From Planococcus citri (lineage: Eukaryota; Arthropoda; Insecta; Hemiptera; Pseudococcidae): a stretch of DNA of 64,000 nt. A model generated the notes under the pieces. It made no database searches and had not been told where the DNA came from. It saw nothing but the letters and a program-made list of their open reading frames with translations. Position 1 is the stretch's first letter. Every line of letters begins with the position of its first letter. The stretch is taken from contig NC_088678.1 in NCBI RefSeq assembly GCF_950023065.1, forward strand, positions 63,022,460-63,086,459. Reading direction: 5' to 3'. Positions 46,501 to 59,500 of the stretch are shown here, one piece after another. A program made the translations under genes and the position numbers.

Positions 46501-49500
46501 TTTAAAACTCGAAAATCGGTGGAAAAAATCAAAACAAAACGTTCATTTTTTCAAATTTTTTTAGAAGTTTTTTTCGTTTTTCTAAATTTTTTTTTTAACT
46601 ATTAAAAAGAAAAAATTTAGAACCAAGTATAAAATAAAAAACAAAACAAAGACTCAAAACAAATATTTTAATTTGTAAAATTTTTCCACTTTTTGAAATG
46701 TCCTCTGAAAGATATCATTTCAATGACAATTGCTGGAAATATCAATTTAAAAAAAAAGTCTACATTAAAATATTGAACATAGAAGAAAAATTTGATTTTT
46801 TTGGGACCTCATCTCTCGGAGAAACGCTATGTGACGCAAATTTTCCAACTTTTCGGTTTTCTATCAAAGAAGTAGACTTCCATTTTGTTTCAAATACTTT
46901 TTTTTCAAACAAGTATTCTGAAGAAAAAACCTTCTGAAAACCAACTGAAAGTTTTATACGAAGATTGTGAACCAAGTCATTAGATTTTTATAAGGGAAGG
47001 GCAAAAGGGGGTGAGCAAACATGACCGTTTTGTTTTATTCGTACAATTCAGTGTCACATTTTTCCAATGATAATAAACAGATCGAGAGTAATTATGTTTT
47101 TCTATGTCGCAATTTTCTCTCAATTTTCAAGCAAAACACCACCCACACCCACACATTTAACTCAAGTACACGTTTTTCCTTCACTCTTTGTGTTTACACT
47201 ACGTCGTCGTCAATCCTACCCCTTTTTTCTTTCTTTGCACCTCTTCGAGGGCCTCTACTACGAGTACACCAGCAACACCAACAATAACAACGACGCAGCA
47301 GCCAAATTCACCAAAAGTAGAAAGAAGCCAATTTCCGATACTAATAAATCACCGGAGCGAACGTCCGCGTCCGCACCTTCTCGTCTTTTAAATGAGTATT
47401 AGCGTAGTTTAAAGCTCGAATACTTTAAAGAAGAACGGTAAGATGAGACAAATTCTCAATCTTGAAAGACTTTACTTTTTCATCGATAGCGCCAATAAAA
47501 CGCCACGAATTGTGTAGCGATTACAATTTCGTATCCTGTACCCTGTACCCTTCACCATCAGCATGCGTCAGTTTTCATGCTTTTCACTGGGTTTTAAGTA
47601 TTTTATTTTCTCATTGCGTAGTCGTACGTCGTCGTCGTACTCGTAGGTAAATTCGATCTACGATGTTACCCAAGTTAGTAGGTATAAGTACTCGTATACA
47701 GTCAGATATGTAGGTAGGTAGACGTAAATACAAATAAAATACGCGCACACACTAAATATAATACAAAGTATAGTGAACAACCGTCGAGGATAATTATAAC
47801 TTTTCCGCAGGATTTTATTCCCTGCCTTCGCATCCCTTCGTATATTTCTATTTCCTTCTTTTAGCCATTTTCTACGTCGTCGTCGCGTCGCTGGTACCAG
47901 CATACGCACCCTTAAACGTCGCCTAAACCGCGAAATTTAATTGAAATTTTATTCGTTTTGCTGTTTCGTCGACTCGTCGTCGTATACAACAGTGAAGAAT
48001 GAAGACTCGCCGCTGGCTGCTAGCAGGTGTGTGTTTTACACGCGAGTCGAATAGAATTACCGAGATGAGATCGTCGTCATACGTAGGTATATATTTTCCG
48101 CAGTTATAAGCGATGTGTTTCTTATTTGCTCGTACACAGGAGGGGAAATTTCGCGACGTATTTTTGCTCATTTTGTTGCTCGATGGAAAAGTTTCGTTTC
48201 CATCTTTGTAATGAAACGACGAAATGTTGAAAGGTTGCGGAGGAATTTCTAACGCGATAAATGACTTGTTGATTCGCTGAGAAAGTGTATATCGCGAGGG
48301 AATGTTAGCAGAAGAACAGGGTGGAGGCGGGTTTGACCTAATTTTTGCCTTTATTTGAAAAAGACTCGTTTAAACGAACTTTGCAAAACATTATTTCGCT
48401 CTTTACATTTCAAATTAGTGTAATTGTGAAGGTTGAAAATCTAATACAAGCAACCACGTTAGCAAAATTGCGAAATGAAATACAAATGCAAACGTAATCG
48501 ACAATTCGAAGTCGAATTTTATTACTTTTAATTGATTTGAAGCCTTTGGTGGTACAATTTTGATGTACTCGATATGTTTTTAAAACTCTCATACCGAAGA
48601 TTTGAAGGTAGATTTGGGTGGATTTTCACCTAAGAGTGCTCAACTAACTGCTCAACCGACTAATCCATAAGACTTACGAATTTTAATTTAACACATCAAG
48701 AGTGAATTTCCGGATATTTAAAAATTCGAAAAGTTTAAAATATTGAAATTGGCCAAATTGGCTCGACAGTCAATATTCAAATTGGACATTTCAAAAGCAA
48801 ATAAAAACCAAATTTTCATTCGAGATTTTCTAATTTTTTGTAGAAAAAACCTGGCCAGTACTTTTGAATCAGTTTCAGAAGATTGTTTGAAAATTCGTCA
48901 TGAATCGAAAAATAAAGTCGAATAACTCAAATTTTAGTAATTGAAGATTTTTGGACCACAATTTTGCCAAAAATCCCACTTTTAATGAGGCTGAAACTGC
49001 GACACAACCTTAAAGGCTAAAATTTGGGGGGGGGAGGACAAAATGAGACATGAAGTCATCGCAACTCCAAAATATATTTTTCTCCACTGATTTCCATCAT
49101 AATTTTTTTAGCTCATACATAGCAACTAATAACTAAGCCATCCATATTTGCGATCCCTTTGGACAATTTAGGAACAATTTTCCCAAAAATTTGTCCTTCT
49201 TGATATAGCTTCAAATTCATATTTTACTTTTAGAAATAATTTTTGACAAAAAAATATCTGTACTAAGTAAAAGCTTTCAGAAATATATTTTGGGTTTGGA
49301 AAATTTTTGCGGAAGAAATGCAAATGATATCAAAATTTGAAAACTCTGAAAAAAAAAACAATTTAAAAAAATGAATTCTTGACATTTTGTCAGACTTTCG
49401 GTAACAGAGAAAATTTGAACGAGTTTTTTTACACCGACAGATTTTCAAAAACTGGAAGAAAAAAAACAATAAAATTATACCAAACTTAAAATTTTAAAGA

Positions 49501-50220
49501 GTTGGGATAAAGATTAATCATCTACATTAGATATGTCAGATTTCTGAAATTTTGTCCAAAATCTCGTTGATTTTCTGATACTACATACATCAGAGTTTCA
49601 AAAACAGAAGAAAAATTCAAAGCTTACAAAACTGACGTTTCATAATCATTAATCAATTTTCAATACAAAAATACATCCATGATTCAAAACTCCGTTTTCA
49701 GAGGAGACTTTACACTCATTTTGCTTCCAATAAAATAATTTTTCGGAACTAATCATCCCAAAATTTGAAATGATGAAAGATCTACAAAAATTTACGAATC
49801 TTAAAACATTCGTATCTATTTCATAATTCAAATTGTGGCCAAAAATTCGACATATTCAGGAAATTTCAGTTCACTTTGAGAGGTCTTTCCTATCTAGAAA
49901 AGAACTAACCCACCTCCCCTCTTGTAAGCCGATTTGAGATACATTTTCATTACCTAAATGGTATCCAATAAATTCGAATTTCAAATTGAAAAAAAATCTA
50001 CAGTTTTATATTTCTTTACTTTTTGAATTCCTTTCCTCAATTTCCAATTTTTAACTATTAAATGCCACAAAAATATCCATGACAATTTGAAAATGAATTT
50101 CTAAATTTCAAGGATTCAGGGTTGTTTTGAAGCAAAAAGATGATGGAAAACATGAAAGGCAAATTTTTCAACTCTTTATTCGCAAATTGATAATGATTGT
50201 AATAAGCTTCTCACAAAAGG
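46501..50220. other. Unique DNA with a CG-richer island at 47.1-48.3 kb
   Basis: The central part holds CGTCGTCG words (47610-47645, 47875-47895, 47965-47985) and GTAGGTAGGTAG (47710). Frames at 47021-47402 and 47658-48171 have no known domain. The rest is AT-rich. A G-run lies at 49026-49036. No transposon structure until 50.3 kb. Confidence 0.35.
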
Positions 50221-50303
50221 GGGGTATCCCACCAGCAGCATTTTTTTTTGGGGTCGGACAAAAACTAACGTGATCGACAGAGAACTCAAAAATATACCAC
50301 CAG

Positions 50304-51622
50304 ACCAAATAGATGAAATTTTGTGGGAATTTCGAGTTTCAAAAATCTACTGGAGGCTCCAGTAATTTTCAAAAAAAAACAAAATTTCATCAAATGAAGT
50401 TGGAAAGCCGAAATTAAGTTTGCAAACTAATTTCAATACGCTATGAAGTCGACTGCAGGTGAATTTCAAGTCGTTTTGGAGCCTCCAGCAATTTTTTGAA
50501 AATTACTGGAGCCTCCAGTAGATTTTTGAAACTAGAAATTCCCACAAAATTTCATCAAATGTTGTTGGAAAGCCGAAATTAATTCTGCAAACTAATTTCA
50601 ATACACTATGAAGTTGACTGCAGGTGAATTTCAAGTCGTTTTGGAGCCTCCAGCGATTTTTTGAAAATTACTGGAGCCTCCAGTAGATTTTTTAAACTAA
50701 ATTTCATCAAATGGGGTTAGCAAGCCGAAATTTACTCTGCAAACTAATTTTAACACCCTCTGGAGACGGCTTCAGGTGGGTTCAAGTAATTTTGGAACCT
50801 CCAGTAACTTTTGGAAAGGTTTCATGCCGTTTTTAAGAAAATTGAAATTTCCAAAAATTAACTAGAAGCTTCAAAACCACTTGAAACACCATGCAGTCGA
50901 CTTCATATCATTGAATTGAAAGTAGTTTGTAGAGTAAATTTCGGCTTGCTAACCCCATTTGATGAAATTTTGGAGAAATTTCAAGTTTCAAAAATCTCCG
51001 GGAGACTCCAGTAATTTTCAAAAAATCGCTGGAGGCTCCAAAACGACTTGAAATTCACCTGCAGTCGACTTCACAGCGTATTGAAATTAGTTTGCAAAAT
51101 TAATTTCGGCTTTCCAACTCCATTTGATGAAATTTTGTGGGAATATCGAGTTTCAAAAATATGCTGGAGGCTCCAGAACTGCTTAAAACAGTTTGAAACA
51201 GTTTCCAATCGATTTGGCAGGTCGGAAATAGGGTATATCCCAAATTTCCGCTTTCTAGGTCAATTTGGTAAAATTTTGATTTTTCTCTCACATTTTGGCC
51301 AAAATTTGATTTTTGAAAATTCACCAAAGATCGAAAAAGGACTTTAGCACTTGAAATTTTGACAGGTGATGAATTTTTGACTGCTCTTTCGATCTACCGT
51401 TGTACGGTTTAAAAAATTTTACGCTAGTCCTATGTTGGAACGCAAAATCTGCGATTTCGGCTGACCTGTCAATCAAAATTGCTGCCATTTTGTTAGTAGG
51501 GCAACTTTTTTTTTTAGGACAAGGGCTAGAAATGTTCGTTAGGATTCCCCCTTTAAGAAAAAAGTTGTCCCGGTGGATCGGTGGGGGGGGGTACTAGTGA
51601 TCCTTATGCGGGCCCCCCGACT
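50304..51622. mobile_element. Foldback element A, rearranged copy
   Basis: The right arm is complete, ending in GATCCTTATGCGGGCCCCCCGAC (to 51622), and contains the shared core (complement at 51382-51396). The left outer arm is missing; the copy begins inside the tandem GGAGCCTCC units (50351, 50480, 50508, 50640, 50670) with inverted units after about 50.83 kb. Unit wording (ATTTCATCAAATGRRGTT, CTATGAAGTCGACTGCAGGTGA) matches the 17-kb copy. It is more diverged from that copy than that copy's two arms are from each other. Confidence 0.7.
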
Positions 51623-54250
51623 ATATTTTGATCTAAAAGCGAGGTAAAAAGCCAAGAATTTTTTCCTCGATTTTTTGAGCTTCACAGCGAAACTGCAAGA
51701 AATCGTATGAAAACAGGGGGAAGATCAGACACTTCGTCAAAATAAGACATTTCGTAAAAATTCAACTAGAAACTCAATTTCAAAGAGAAAAACTTCAAGT
51801 ACAAGGAATAATAAGCGATTCTCATTCATAATTTTAAATCATTTTTCAAGTGTTCATTTCAATCAATTTGGCATTTTGTGCTAGATATTTAAAAAATAGA
51901 GAAAACAACGATTTAGACCAGATTTTAAAAGTTTCTGAATCAGATTTGTACAGTTCTTATCTTCAATAAAAACAATAATAATATAAAAAGATTATAAACA
52001 CATTTGAAACTGCTTATCAGTAGGTATATTACCATCCCTCAAACACCCTCATAAAATCAAAAAAAAAAAAAAAAAAAAACTCGCATCAGACCACCCATAA
52101 CATAAATTAGACCCACCCGTGTTTTTCTAATCCTCGACATTCCTTTAATTTTCACTCCTTTATCGTTTCAAAATCTTCACTATCAGAACAGAAAATGCAC
52201 CAATTACTACCTACTCGTCAAAGGGTAGACAAATCTACCCGTATTCATTATTCATATTTTTAGTCTCGAAAAGCTTCGAATATCTTATCATATCACTGAA
52301 AAATCTACTCAACTAAAGGCTATCGAACTCGAATCACCCCAGCTAATGGTTCCTTATCAAAATAAGAAACTACTTCGGTGTATCTAGATAGATAAGTGTA
52401 AATTGTAAGCTTTTAAACCAAACTCACGATTCACGAATCCCTTCGAGTATACACTTTATATCTCCAACTCGTTCATATAAATCCCAATACATCGATAATG
52501 AAAGAGACGAAAAGAGAGTAGCAGAACTTCACAGACAGACAAACGTATGTTCGTATGTTGTATGGTAGCACCACGTGCATAAGTTCGGGATAGAAAACTC
52601 GCGAGAAAATGTGAAAATTGTACAAGACGGAGCTGAGGAAGGACGAGGTGAGGGTGGGAGGGGGTCGCTGTTTTCGAGTTTGCAAAACGTTGATGTATTT
52701 GTTCGGGTATTAAGTTTTTCGACGAGTTTACCTTAGCGAGTCTGCTTTTTTTTTCAACGCGTAGTGTTGACAAGTTGAAAATTAAACGCGAAAGTTTTTA
52801 TTACTTTTTCAAAAGGGTACCAACCAGGGCTAAGAAGCAGAGTAGATAGGGCACAAGGGTCAAAGGGGGGAGCTCAGTCACCGCGATTTTATTCCTCTCC
52901 CTTTCTTTATATTTTCTCGACGAAATGTATACGAAGAAAATTGGAACAACTATTCGTTCGGTAAAGTCGTAGGCGTATTTTTCGAGGTAATTGTTAGATT
53001 TTTCGGCACCCAGTCGACCAAGTCGGAATGCCCAACGAGGTAAACGAACACACGATGAATTTCACCAATAATGGTATTCGCGTGTTTTGGTAAATATTAA
53101 CTCGAACGTTGGTAAAATGAGGTCCCTTATCGACCATTCCAAGTGTTTGGAATAGGCTTTAATGGTAGGGTTATACACATTGTACGTGTACTTTTTTTTA
53201 TTTCGCCGTGCCGTTTCATCCCTTCTTGTTTTATTTTTTTACTTCTTCAAGACGATAGGATACGCGGTACCACCGATGCCGGGGATTTATTTTAACCTCG
53301 TTCAGATTTTTACCAACGTAATAAGATAAACTCGTTCTCGTTCTGGTATAGTTTCGACGACGCGGTTTCTCGATTTTTTATTATTTGATACGAGGCCAAG
53401 ACACAAGCATGGGGAGAGGATAAGGATAAAATACGATCGATGTGTGGTATTGGTATACCTTACCACTACTATACGCTATACCACGAATTATCAACGAGGG
53501 GGAGGTGCCCGAGGGGGTAGGTTTTACTTAATATGGTTCACTTGTCTTCAACCCCCCAAAAAAACATCTTGTATAGGTATATACGAGTATAATATGCGGC
53601 ATGTGTATCGGTTTTTCTTTTTCATACCTACCTACCCTTTGCAGTCGTCGTCGTCGTGTGCTTTATCGCGCGATTGAAATCTCTCTTCTCTTTTTTTTTT
53701 TTTTTTGCTAAAACGCGTCAGACCCGACGTCACCCTTTACTCACCCTCTACCCCCCTTGATCCTTTCACGATTAGTAAACCCAGCCGAACCGTTATGTTA
53801 GTCGCATTTTAAAGGACTTCGCGTGATAAGCGTTATCGTGTCGACCTTTATTATCAATAAAAGTGTCGTTTTCAATTTACAAATACCCTTCGAGCGAGTG
53901 TAACCATTAACACGTCGTCGTTGGTGGCTATTGTTTTTTCTTTCCTAAGCCGAGCTAGACCTTTAGGTATACACAGTACCTCTACAGAGTATGTATTGGT
54001 CGAAATTTTTGGGTCATTAAAGTACGATCGTTGAGAGATAAAGGGTGATAATTGGTCGAAAAAGGGGAGAGGGTCGTTAAATTAGCTTATTGCGGGGAAA
54101 TTGAATTAACCAAATGAGAGGAGAGGTTTTTATCGGTGGATATAATTTGACCAGTACAGTATTTCTTTTTGGTTCGTCATTCCGAGTAATCTGAGTTCAT
54201 ATTTTTTTCACGAATTTATCGGAATTAATTGAGATTTTTTAGAGACGAAT
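51623..54250. other. Unique DNA with poly-A, poly-T and CG-richer stretches
   Basis: A-run at about 52059-52079, T-run at about 53691-53706. The part 52.4-54.1 kb is complex with CGTCGTCGTCGT (53646). The minus frame 52456-52773 begins MSTLRVEKKSRLAK, and a donor-like GTAAAC follows its 14th codon, but support is weak. No transposon ends seen. Confidence 0.35.
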
Positions 54251-54359
54251 TTTGAATTTTTTAATTCCTGTGCCAATGAATTAATTCTGGTTGCAAGAAA
54301 TCTTCAGGAAAACATATTTAAAAGACTAATAGCAAAAAAAATTTTTAAAAAAGATCAGG

Positions 54360-54900
54360 TGAATAATTTTTGCATAAAAATAGTATCCAATGAAATTTGT
54401 TTTAAAAAAAATCACTACTTTTTCACTACTTTTTTTACAACCTTCTTTCAACCAAATTTTCAGTAAGCTCTCCACTCGACCCCCCCTCCTCTACACCCAA
54501 AAAAGTCAAACTTTTCACAGGAACATTTTCAAAAAAAATTGAAATTGGAAGAAAGTTTGCAAACAAAGTATTTTATAAGATCAATCAAAATTATTTTTTT
54601 TAAAAATGAACGCAATAATGAATTTTTTTACCAACTTTTCAACTAAATTCACTACTTTTTCACTACTTTCACTACCTGTCAAGATACCCTGACAAAACGT
54701 CTCAAAACAGAACTTTTTCAGAACCGCCAATAACACGTCACAGATGGTAAAGGTTTTTCCAAAAAAAATCGTTCAAAAGCTTGATTTGAAAAAATGAAAA
54801 AAGGGCAGAATTTTTGACAATTTCAACGAAAAAACAGAACCTTTTTTCAACGTGTCTAACAAGCAGGACAAAAGAAAAACTTTTAGCAGATTTCTATACT
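54360..54900 (-). repeat. Inverted copy of the 21.9-kb repeat block
   Basis: Read on the minus strand it has AGGTAGTGAAAGTAGTGAAA, AGTAGTGAATTTAG, a T-rich stretch and GGGGGGGTCGAGTGGAGAG, in the same order as 21950-22260. Flanking units have AAAAAGCAGAAC- and TTTTGACAATTT-type words. Identity is moderate. Confidence 0.55.
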
Positions 54901-55074
54901 TATTAATTACATATTTCAATAATATTGTACGTGCATTTCTTTAGAGAAGAGGATAAATGATAAGTAAGTAAGTCAAAATTTCTTAAAAATCAAAATTTTT
55001 TGCAATTTTTTTCATAAGATTTCTGTCTAATTCCAAAAATTTTCAGAACTTTGAAATAAGGATTAGTAAATAGT

Positions 55075-56090
55075 GAAAATTTTCAATGTTTGATTAAAAA
55101 ATGGAAGAAAATGGGGTTCAACGCAATTTTGGCAAATTTTCATACGTTTTAATGAGGGGGAGGGGGGCTAAAATTTATTCAAGTCAATACTTTCTCGCCT
55201 GAAAAATAGAATTAAGAAAAAAAAATCATACTTAATACTGAGCAAAGAAGATAATGAGTTGAAAAATTTCAAAGTACAACTTGAAAAATGTAGAAAAGCA
55301 GGACTTCTTTTAAATTTTAGCAAAAAAGCAGAATTTTTTTCAAAAGTGTCAGACAAACAAAACCACACGAAAAATCAGGACAAAAACAGAATTTTTAGCA
55401 GCACTTTTCTCAAATTTGATTCCAATCTGTATTTTTCAGAGGTAGAGGGAGGCAGGGAGAGAAACATTTTTTTAGGTCCAAAGTTTTTTAAATATATTTT
55501 TTGCTTTTCAATTTTAAAAATTTTGAAAATTTCGAAATGAGGAATGGTAAATTGTAAAAAATTTCAAAGTTTGATCAAAAAATGTTAAAAACTGAAGTTC
55601 GCTGCAATTTTGGCAAAAAGCACGACTTTCAGCAGAACATTTAATCATACGTTTCAGGGGGGGAGGGGATTTGAAAAAAATCATAATATTGACTGAAGAA
55701 GATGATGGTTGAAAAATTTCAAAGTTTAACGTGAAAAATTTAAAAAGCAGTACCTACCTACCTACTTCTTTTGAATTTTAGCAACAAAAAAATTTTTTTT
55801 TCAAAAGAGTCAGACAAACAAGGTCTCACAAAAAATCAAGACAGAAACAAAACTTTTAGCGCCACGTTTCTCAAATTTTGATTTTAATTTGTATTTCCAG
55901 AGGGAAAGGTGGAGATGGATCAACTTTTTTTTCGTGTCAAAAGTTTTTTTTTGATTTCATGCTTTTTAATTTTGAAGGTTTTGATTTATTGAAAATTCTG
56001 AAATGAGGAAAGTATAGTAAATTGTAAAAAATTTCGAAGTTTGATTAAACAAGACAAAACAGCAGAACAAAAGTGGGGAAAGTGTAGGAA
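55075..56090. repeat. Long-period tandem array, about 475-bp units
   Basis: GTTTGAT(C/T)AAA-type words recur at 55088, 55569 and 56039 (481 and 470 bases apart). GAAAAATTTCAAAGT recurs at 55261 and 55711. Each unit has GAAGATRATGRTTGAAAAATTT, AGCAGGAC/AGCAGTAC, TCAGACAAACAA and an AGAGG-G-rich tract. There are a little over two copies. The frame at 55259-55540 is a by-product. A single diverged relative is at 35.54-36.06 kb. Confidence 0.7.
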
Positions 56091-56750
56091 AAACCTGCAA
56101 ATTATTCTAGAGTTGGCTTTATTTTTAAAAAATTGCTAAATAAACCATAAACGAGGAAATAACGGAATAAAAATGATTTTATGTTATTTTGAACGCTTTA
56201 ATGTACAATTACTGCGTTGTTTAATTCATTTTTACGATATTAAGATCAATGTTTATGCCACTTCGACATATTTTTCTGGGATTTTTCCAATTTTTTCGCA
56301 TCTTGGATAATTTTTTAATCTCATTCATTCTCTAAAATTTTTCTCCAGGCTAAAACTCGTCATATGTAATATCCTAAAGGAGTGAGGGGGGGCCTACACG
56401 TCCTCACACAATCTGCGACCCCATCCTCTGCTCACGCCTTAGTCTAATCAGACAATTTTTTTTAATGAAATGAGAGAGGCTAAAAAATTCTAATAAGTGT
56501 GGTTTTCAGAGCTGATCTGCCTCTCTGTAGGGCCAAAAAAATTCAAATTTTGAATGGGGTTTTTATCAACATTATAAATGCGAATCAGAAGAAATACTTC
56601 CTCGACATATTTTTCGTCTCAATTTTTGCACCCCTCCTCCAAATTTTGGGCTCAAGAATCAGAATATGCCCCTCGATATTTTCTCATGAGCAAGTGCTCA
56701 TCAAGAGCATTCCACTACAGAAAATCAGTTTTCCAATACAAGGCGACAAA
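56091..56750. other. AT-rich DNA, nothing specific seen
   Basis: No repeat or exon identified. A C/G-richer patch lies at 56385-56440. Confidence 0.3.
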
Positions 56751-56751
56751 A

Positions 56752-57125
56752 AAAACTCCCAGACAAAAAAATCATATGACTTTTTCATGACCTTTTTATG
56801 ACATTTGCACGATCTTTTAATGACTTTTTCATGACCTGTTTTCCACATTTTTACCGCATGAAAATAGCTCCTACCCAAAAAAAAAATTGAATAACTTGAA
56901 ACTGCGAGGAAATCAAACAGTGTTGCCATTTTTTACAGGATCAAAAATTAGGTATTTCAGTTTTTTCATTTTTCTGATTTTTTGAGCAAATTTTTAAATT
57001 TTAAATTTTAATTTCATTATAATTTATGGACTTTTTAAAAAATGTTCAAGTGTGTTTCGAGCAAAATTCATGACTTTCATGACCATCAACCAAAATTCAT
57101 GACTTTTTCATGACTTTCATTACCT
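56752..57125. mobile_element. Truncated relative of the 4947-5307 MITE
   Basis: Shares ACTCCCAGACAAAAAAATCAT, CGCATGAAAATAGCTCC, ACTTGAAACTGCGAGGAAAT, TTTCTGATTTTTTGAGCAAA and AAGTGTGTTTCGAGCAAAAT in the same order. The CAGGGTGT termini are absent on both sides, so the ends are lost or degraded. Confidence 0.65.
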
Positions 57126-57304
57126 TTGATGATCAGTGTAAGATACTTAATGCCAATTTGGGAGCCATAATTTACAGGCTAATGATAAATTACAATATAA
57201 ATTCCACCGAATAGTTCGCGTTTTGAGAGAAAATTCATCCCCTTCGCCCCTCGTCTTTCATTTCCCAAAACTACACGCACCAGCATCACCCCTAAACCCT
57301 ATAC

Positions 57305-57434
57305 CATGGTAAATTTCCACCAAAAAATCTACATCACACTTCACAGAGCCATTGGCCATCGTCGAGAGTCGATATCGTGTCACCTCAGTAATCTGCACGT
57401 GTTTACTACATCTAGCACACACGTCGAATTTTGA
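57305..57434 (-). CDS. Candidate internal exon with a CxxC pair
   Basis: On the minus strand a pyrimidine-rich CTGTTCTTTTTACAG acceptor ends just before 57434. The frame then reads KFDVCARCSKHVQITEVTRY, continues through ANGSVKCDVDFLVEIYHG, and meets GTATAG as a possible donor after 57305. The 130-base length is typical of an internal exon. Composition is balanced and unlike the Lys/Phe/Asn-rich chance ORFs. The CARC pair with alternating hydrophobic residues could be part of a zinc-binding or beta-rich domain, but I do not recognise the family. The plus strand is also open here (57352-57630). Low to moderate confidence. Confidence 0.3.
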
Positions 57435-59500
57435 CTGTAAAAAGAACAGACGAAGAGTCAAAGAAGGAGGAAAATACAGACGCGACAAAACGAATACATA
57501 CATACTCGTAGCTGCGAAGAAACACGCCGACGACGACGACGACGATATAGAAGAACAGGGGTGGGAAAAAAAGGCAATCGCGTGGCCTTATCGTGAACGT
57601 GGGATAGACTTAGCGCATGAATTTAAATAACCAAATTATACGAGTACCTGACTTTGTAGTAATACGTACGCTGCACACTCGCAGAAAGAAGAGGAAAAAC
57701 TTAGCTTCGTCGTCGTTGGAAAAAAACATCTAAACCAACACTTTTTCAGCGACTTACCTGAAAACATAACAAAAAATTACGCAATTAATTACACGCCGTA
57801 ATAACGCTCGTATTTCTCTAATTAAAAACGACTATTTTTTAGCAAATTAACCCGAGTAGATTCGCGTTAATAAATTTGCATATTTTTACTATTACAGGGG
57901 CTATGCGAACTGCGAATGAAATTCCGCGCGTGTAGGTTGTGCGGGGCCAAGTTTAGGCGCCATTCGATTAGATGAAGACGTGCGAGAGGGGAAATAGCCG
58001 GAGAGAAAAACGGAAAAATGACGAAAAACTGCAGCAAGAGCGAGAAAATTGTTGGTCGTTGCGGCAACCTTGACCAGAATCTGTTGTGTGGGGTACACTT
58101 TTGATTACTTCGGCGAGCTTGTGTACGTCGTATAGAATGATGCGCTATACTATGTCTTAATGTATCTCTCTCGCTCTGTATATTTACGCCATTACTACAT
58201 CAACACAGCCAGACAGATATACAGAGACAGACACAGACACACAGGCACACACACAGCTAACGAAAATAATCAAAACCGCTATACAATACGCGAAATTATT
58301 CTGCAGCACGAATTAAACCGCGTAGTAGTATACTCGGTATACACCTTGGATAGGTACAGTTGGTAGGTATGCGAACTCTAATGTACAATTTTACCATCGC
58401 GATAACGCTAAATAAATTGCTCGCTCATACAAAGGCCGAAAAACACGGTTAATTTTAAATTCACGCCATTCGCAAAAATACCAACAACCATTCAATATGG
58501 TACCTTATACTTATTTCTAATGGGAATACCGTCCCCGCATTTTCCCGATGAATTTTCCCTCCTACTCCTTTCCTCTTTATTCTCCCGTTCGTCTCGATGT
58601 AAGTAATTTATTTCACCTACTTTTTTTCCAGCATATACTCGTACATTGAGAGAAAGAGGATGCCCTTTAGAGTACCCATAGAGCAGATGCTTATATGATG
58701 CGAATTTGCCAACGAAATAAAAAGAAAGAGAGCCGTTCCGGTATTTATGCGGTATTGTTCGCGATCTCCAAGACTTAAATTATCGCTGGCCTTCGGCTTA
58801 ACGCCGAAATCCTTTACGAAGGATTAAGCATGTTTTTAACGATCAATACAACTTGACGGGGTGCCCTTTTCAACGTACACAGCATAGTCTTCGTTTCGGT
58901 ACGATAAACTTATTTTTACTTTTTTTTTTTCCTCTCTCTTTAACGTCATCACATCGCTCTCCATCTTATATTGTAGGTATAGTTTTTCGGGGTACACTTA
59001 TAATCTGTAGCACAAGCCTTATATTCTGTGATTGTATGGCACGAGGTCTTTAACATTTTGTATGGATTTTTCTTTTTTTTTTTTCTTCAACTACCTACCT
59101 ACCTATAAGAACTCGTGAATTCTTTTTGTTATTTTTCTTCTCTCTTTTCTTTTCTTTTTTTCTTTTTATTTTCTTGCCGAAATAAGATACCTACTCGCGT
59201 ACCTTACGAAGTTGTTAGGAGTTTATAAGGTAACTTCGACGTTCGCTATGCTCCTGCCACCTAAATAAAGTACACGAGTTTTTTTTCTTTTTTTTTTCAT
59301 TCGTGATCAACGTACCATATTAAAGTATTTTTACTCGACTAAAACATCATAAATTGTCTTTATTTTCATTGTGTTACGGTCGGACTTGGTTTAAATTATG
59401 GCTAATAAATGTCCTGCTCTGATTACAGATTCTTTTCGATGCTGTCAAATTAACTGGTCAGATCAGCTCGACGTATCGGAGGATGAGATAAATTTTAGAC
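57435..59500. other. Unique island with simple repeats, no further gene recognised
   Basis: Contains (CGA)6 at 57528-57545, a CACA-rich stretch at about 58222-58256, and TACCTACCTACC at about 59092. The stretch 57.87-58.1 kb is CG-richer with two overlapping minus frames lacking known domains. Hairpins at 58792-58825 are described separately. Likely intron or intergenic regulatory DNA. Confidence 0.35.
58792..58825. other. Two abutting perfect hairpins
   Basis: TTCGGC-TTAAC-GCCGAA (58792-58808) is immediately followed by AATCCTT-TACG-AAGGATT (58808-58825). Together they sit between GCTTAA and TTAAGC words. Two small, tight hairpins without gaps suggest a structured RNA or a protein-binding palindrome pair in unique DNA. 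The GGATTA word is also a Bicoid/Otx-class homeodomain site. Confidence 0.4.

Noticed and set aside
47021..47402. Overlapping plus-strand ORFs rich in Thr/Asn/Ser
   Set aside because: Composition comes from CAACAA and ACACC runs; three frames are open at once and none has splice or start support.
57528..57545. (CGA)6 and other microsatellites as special features
   Set aside because: Common simple repeats; noted only in the regional descriptions.
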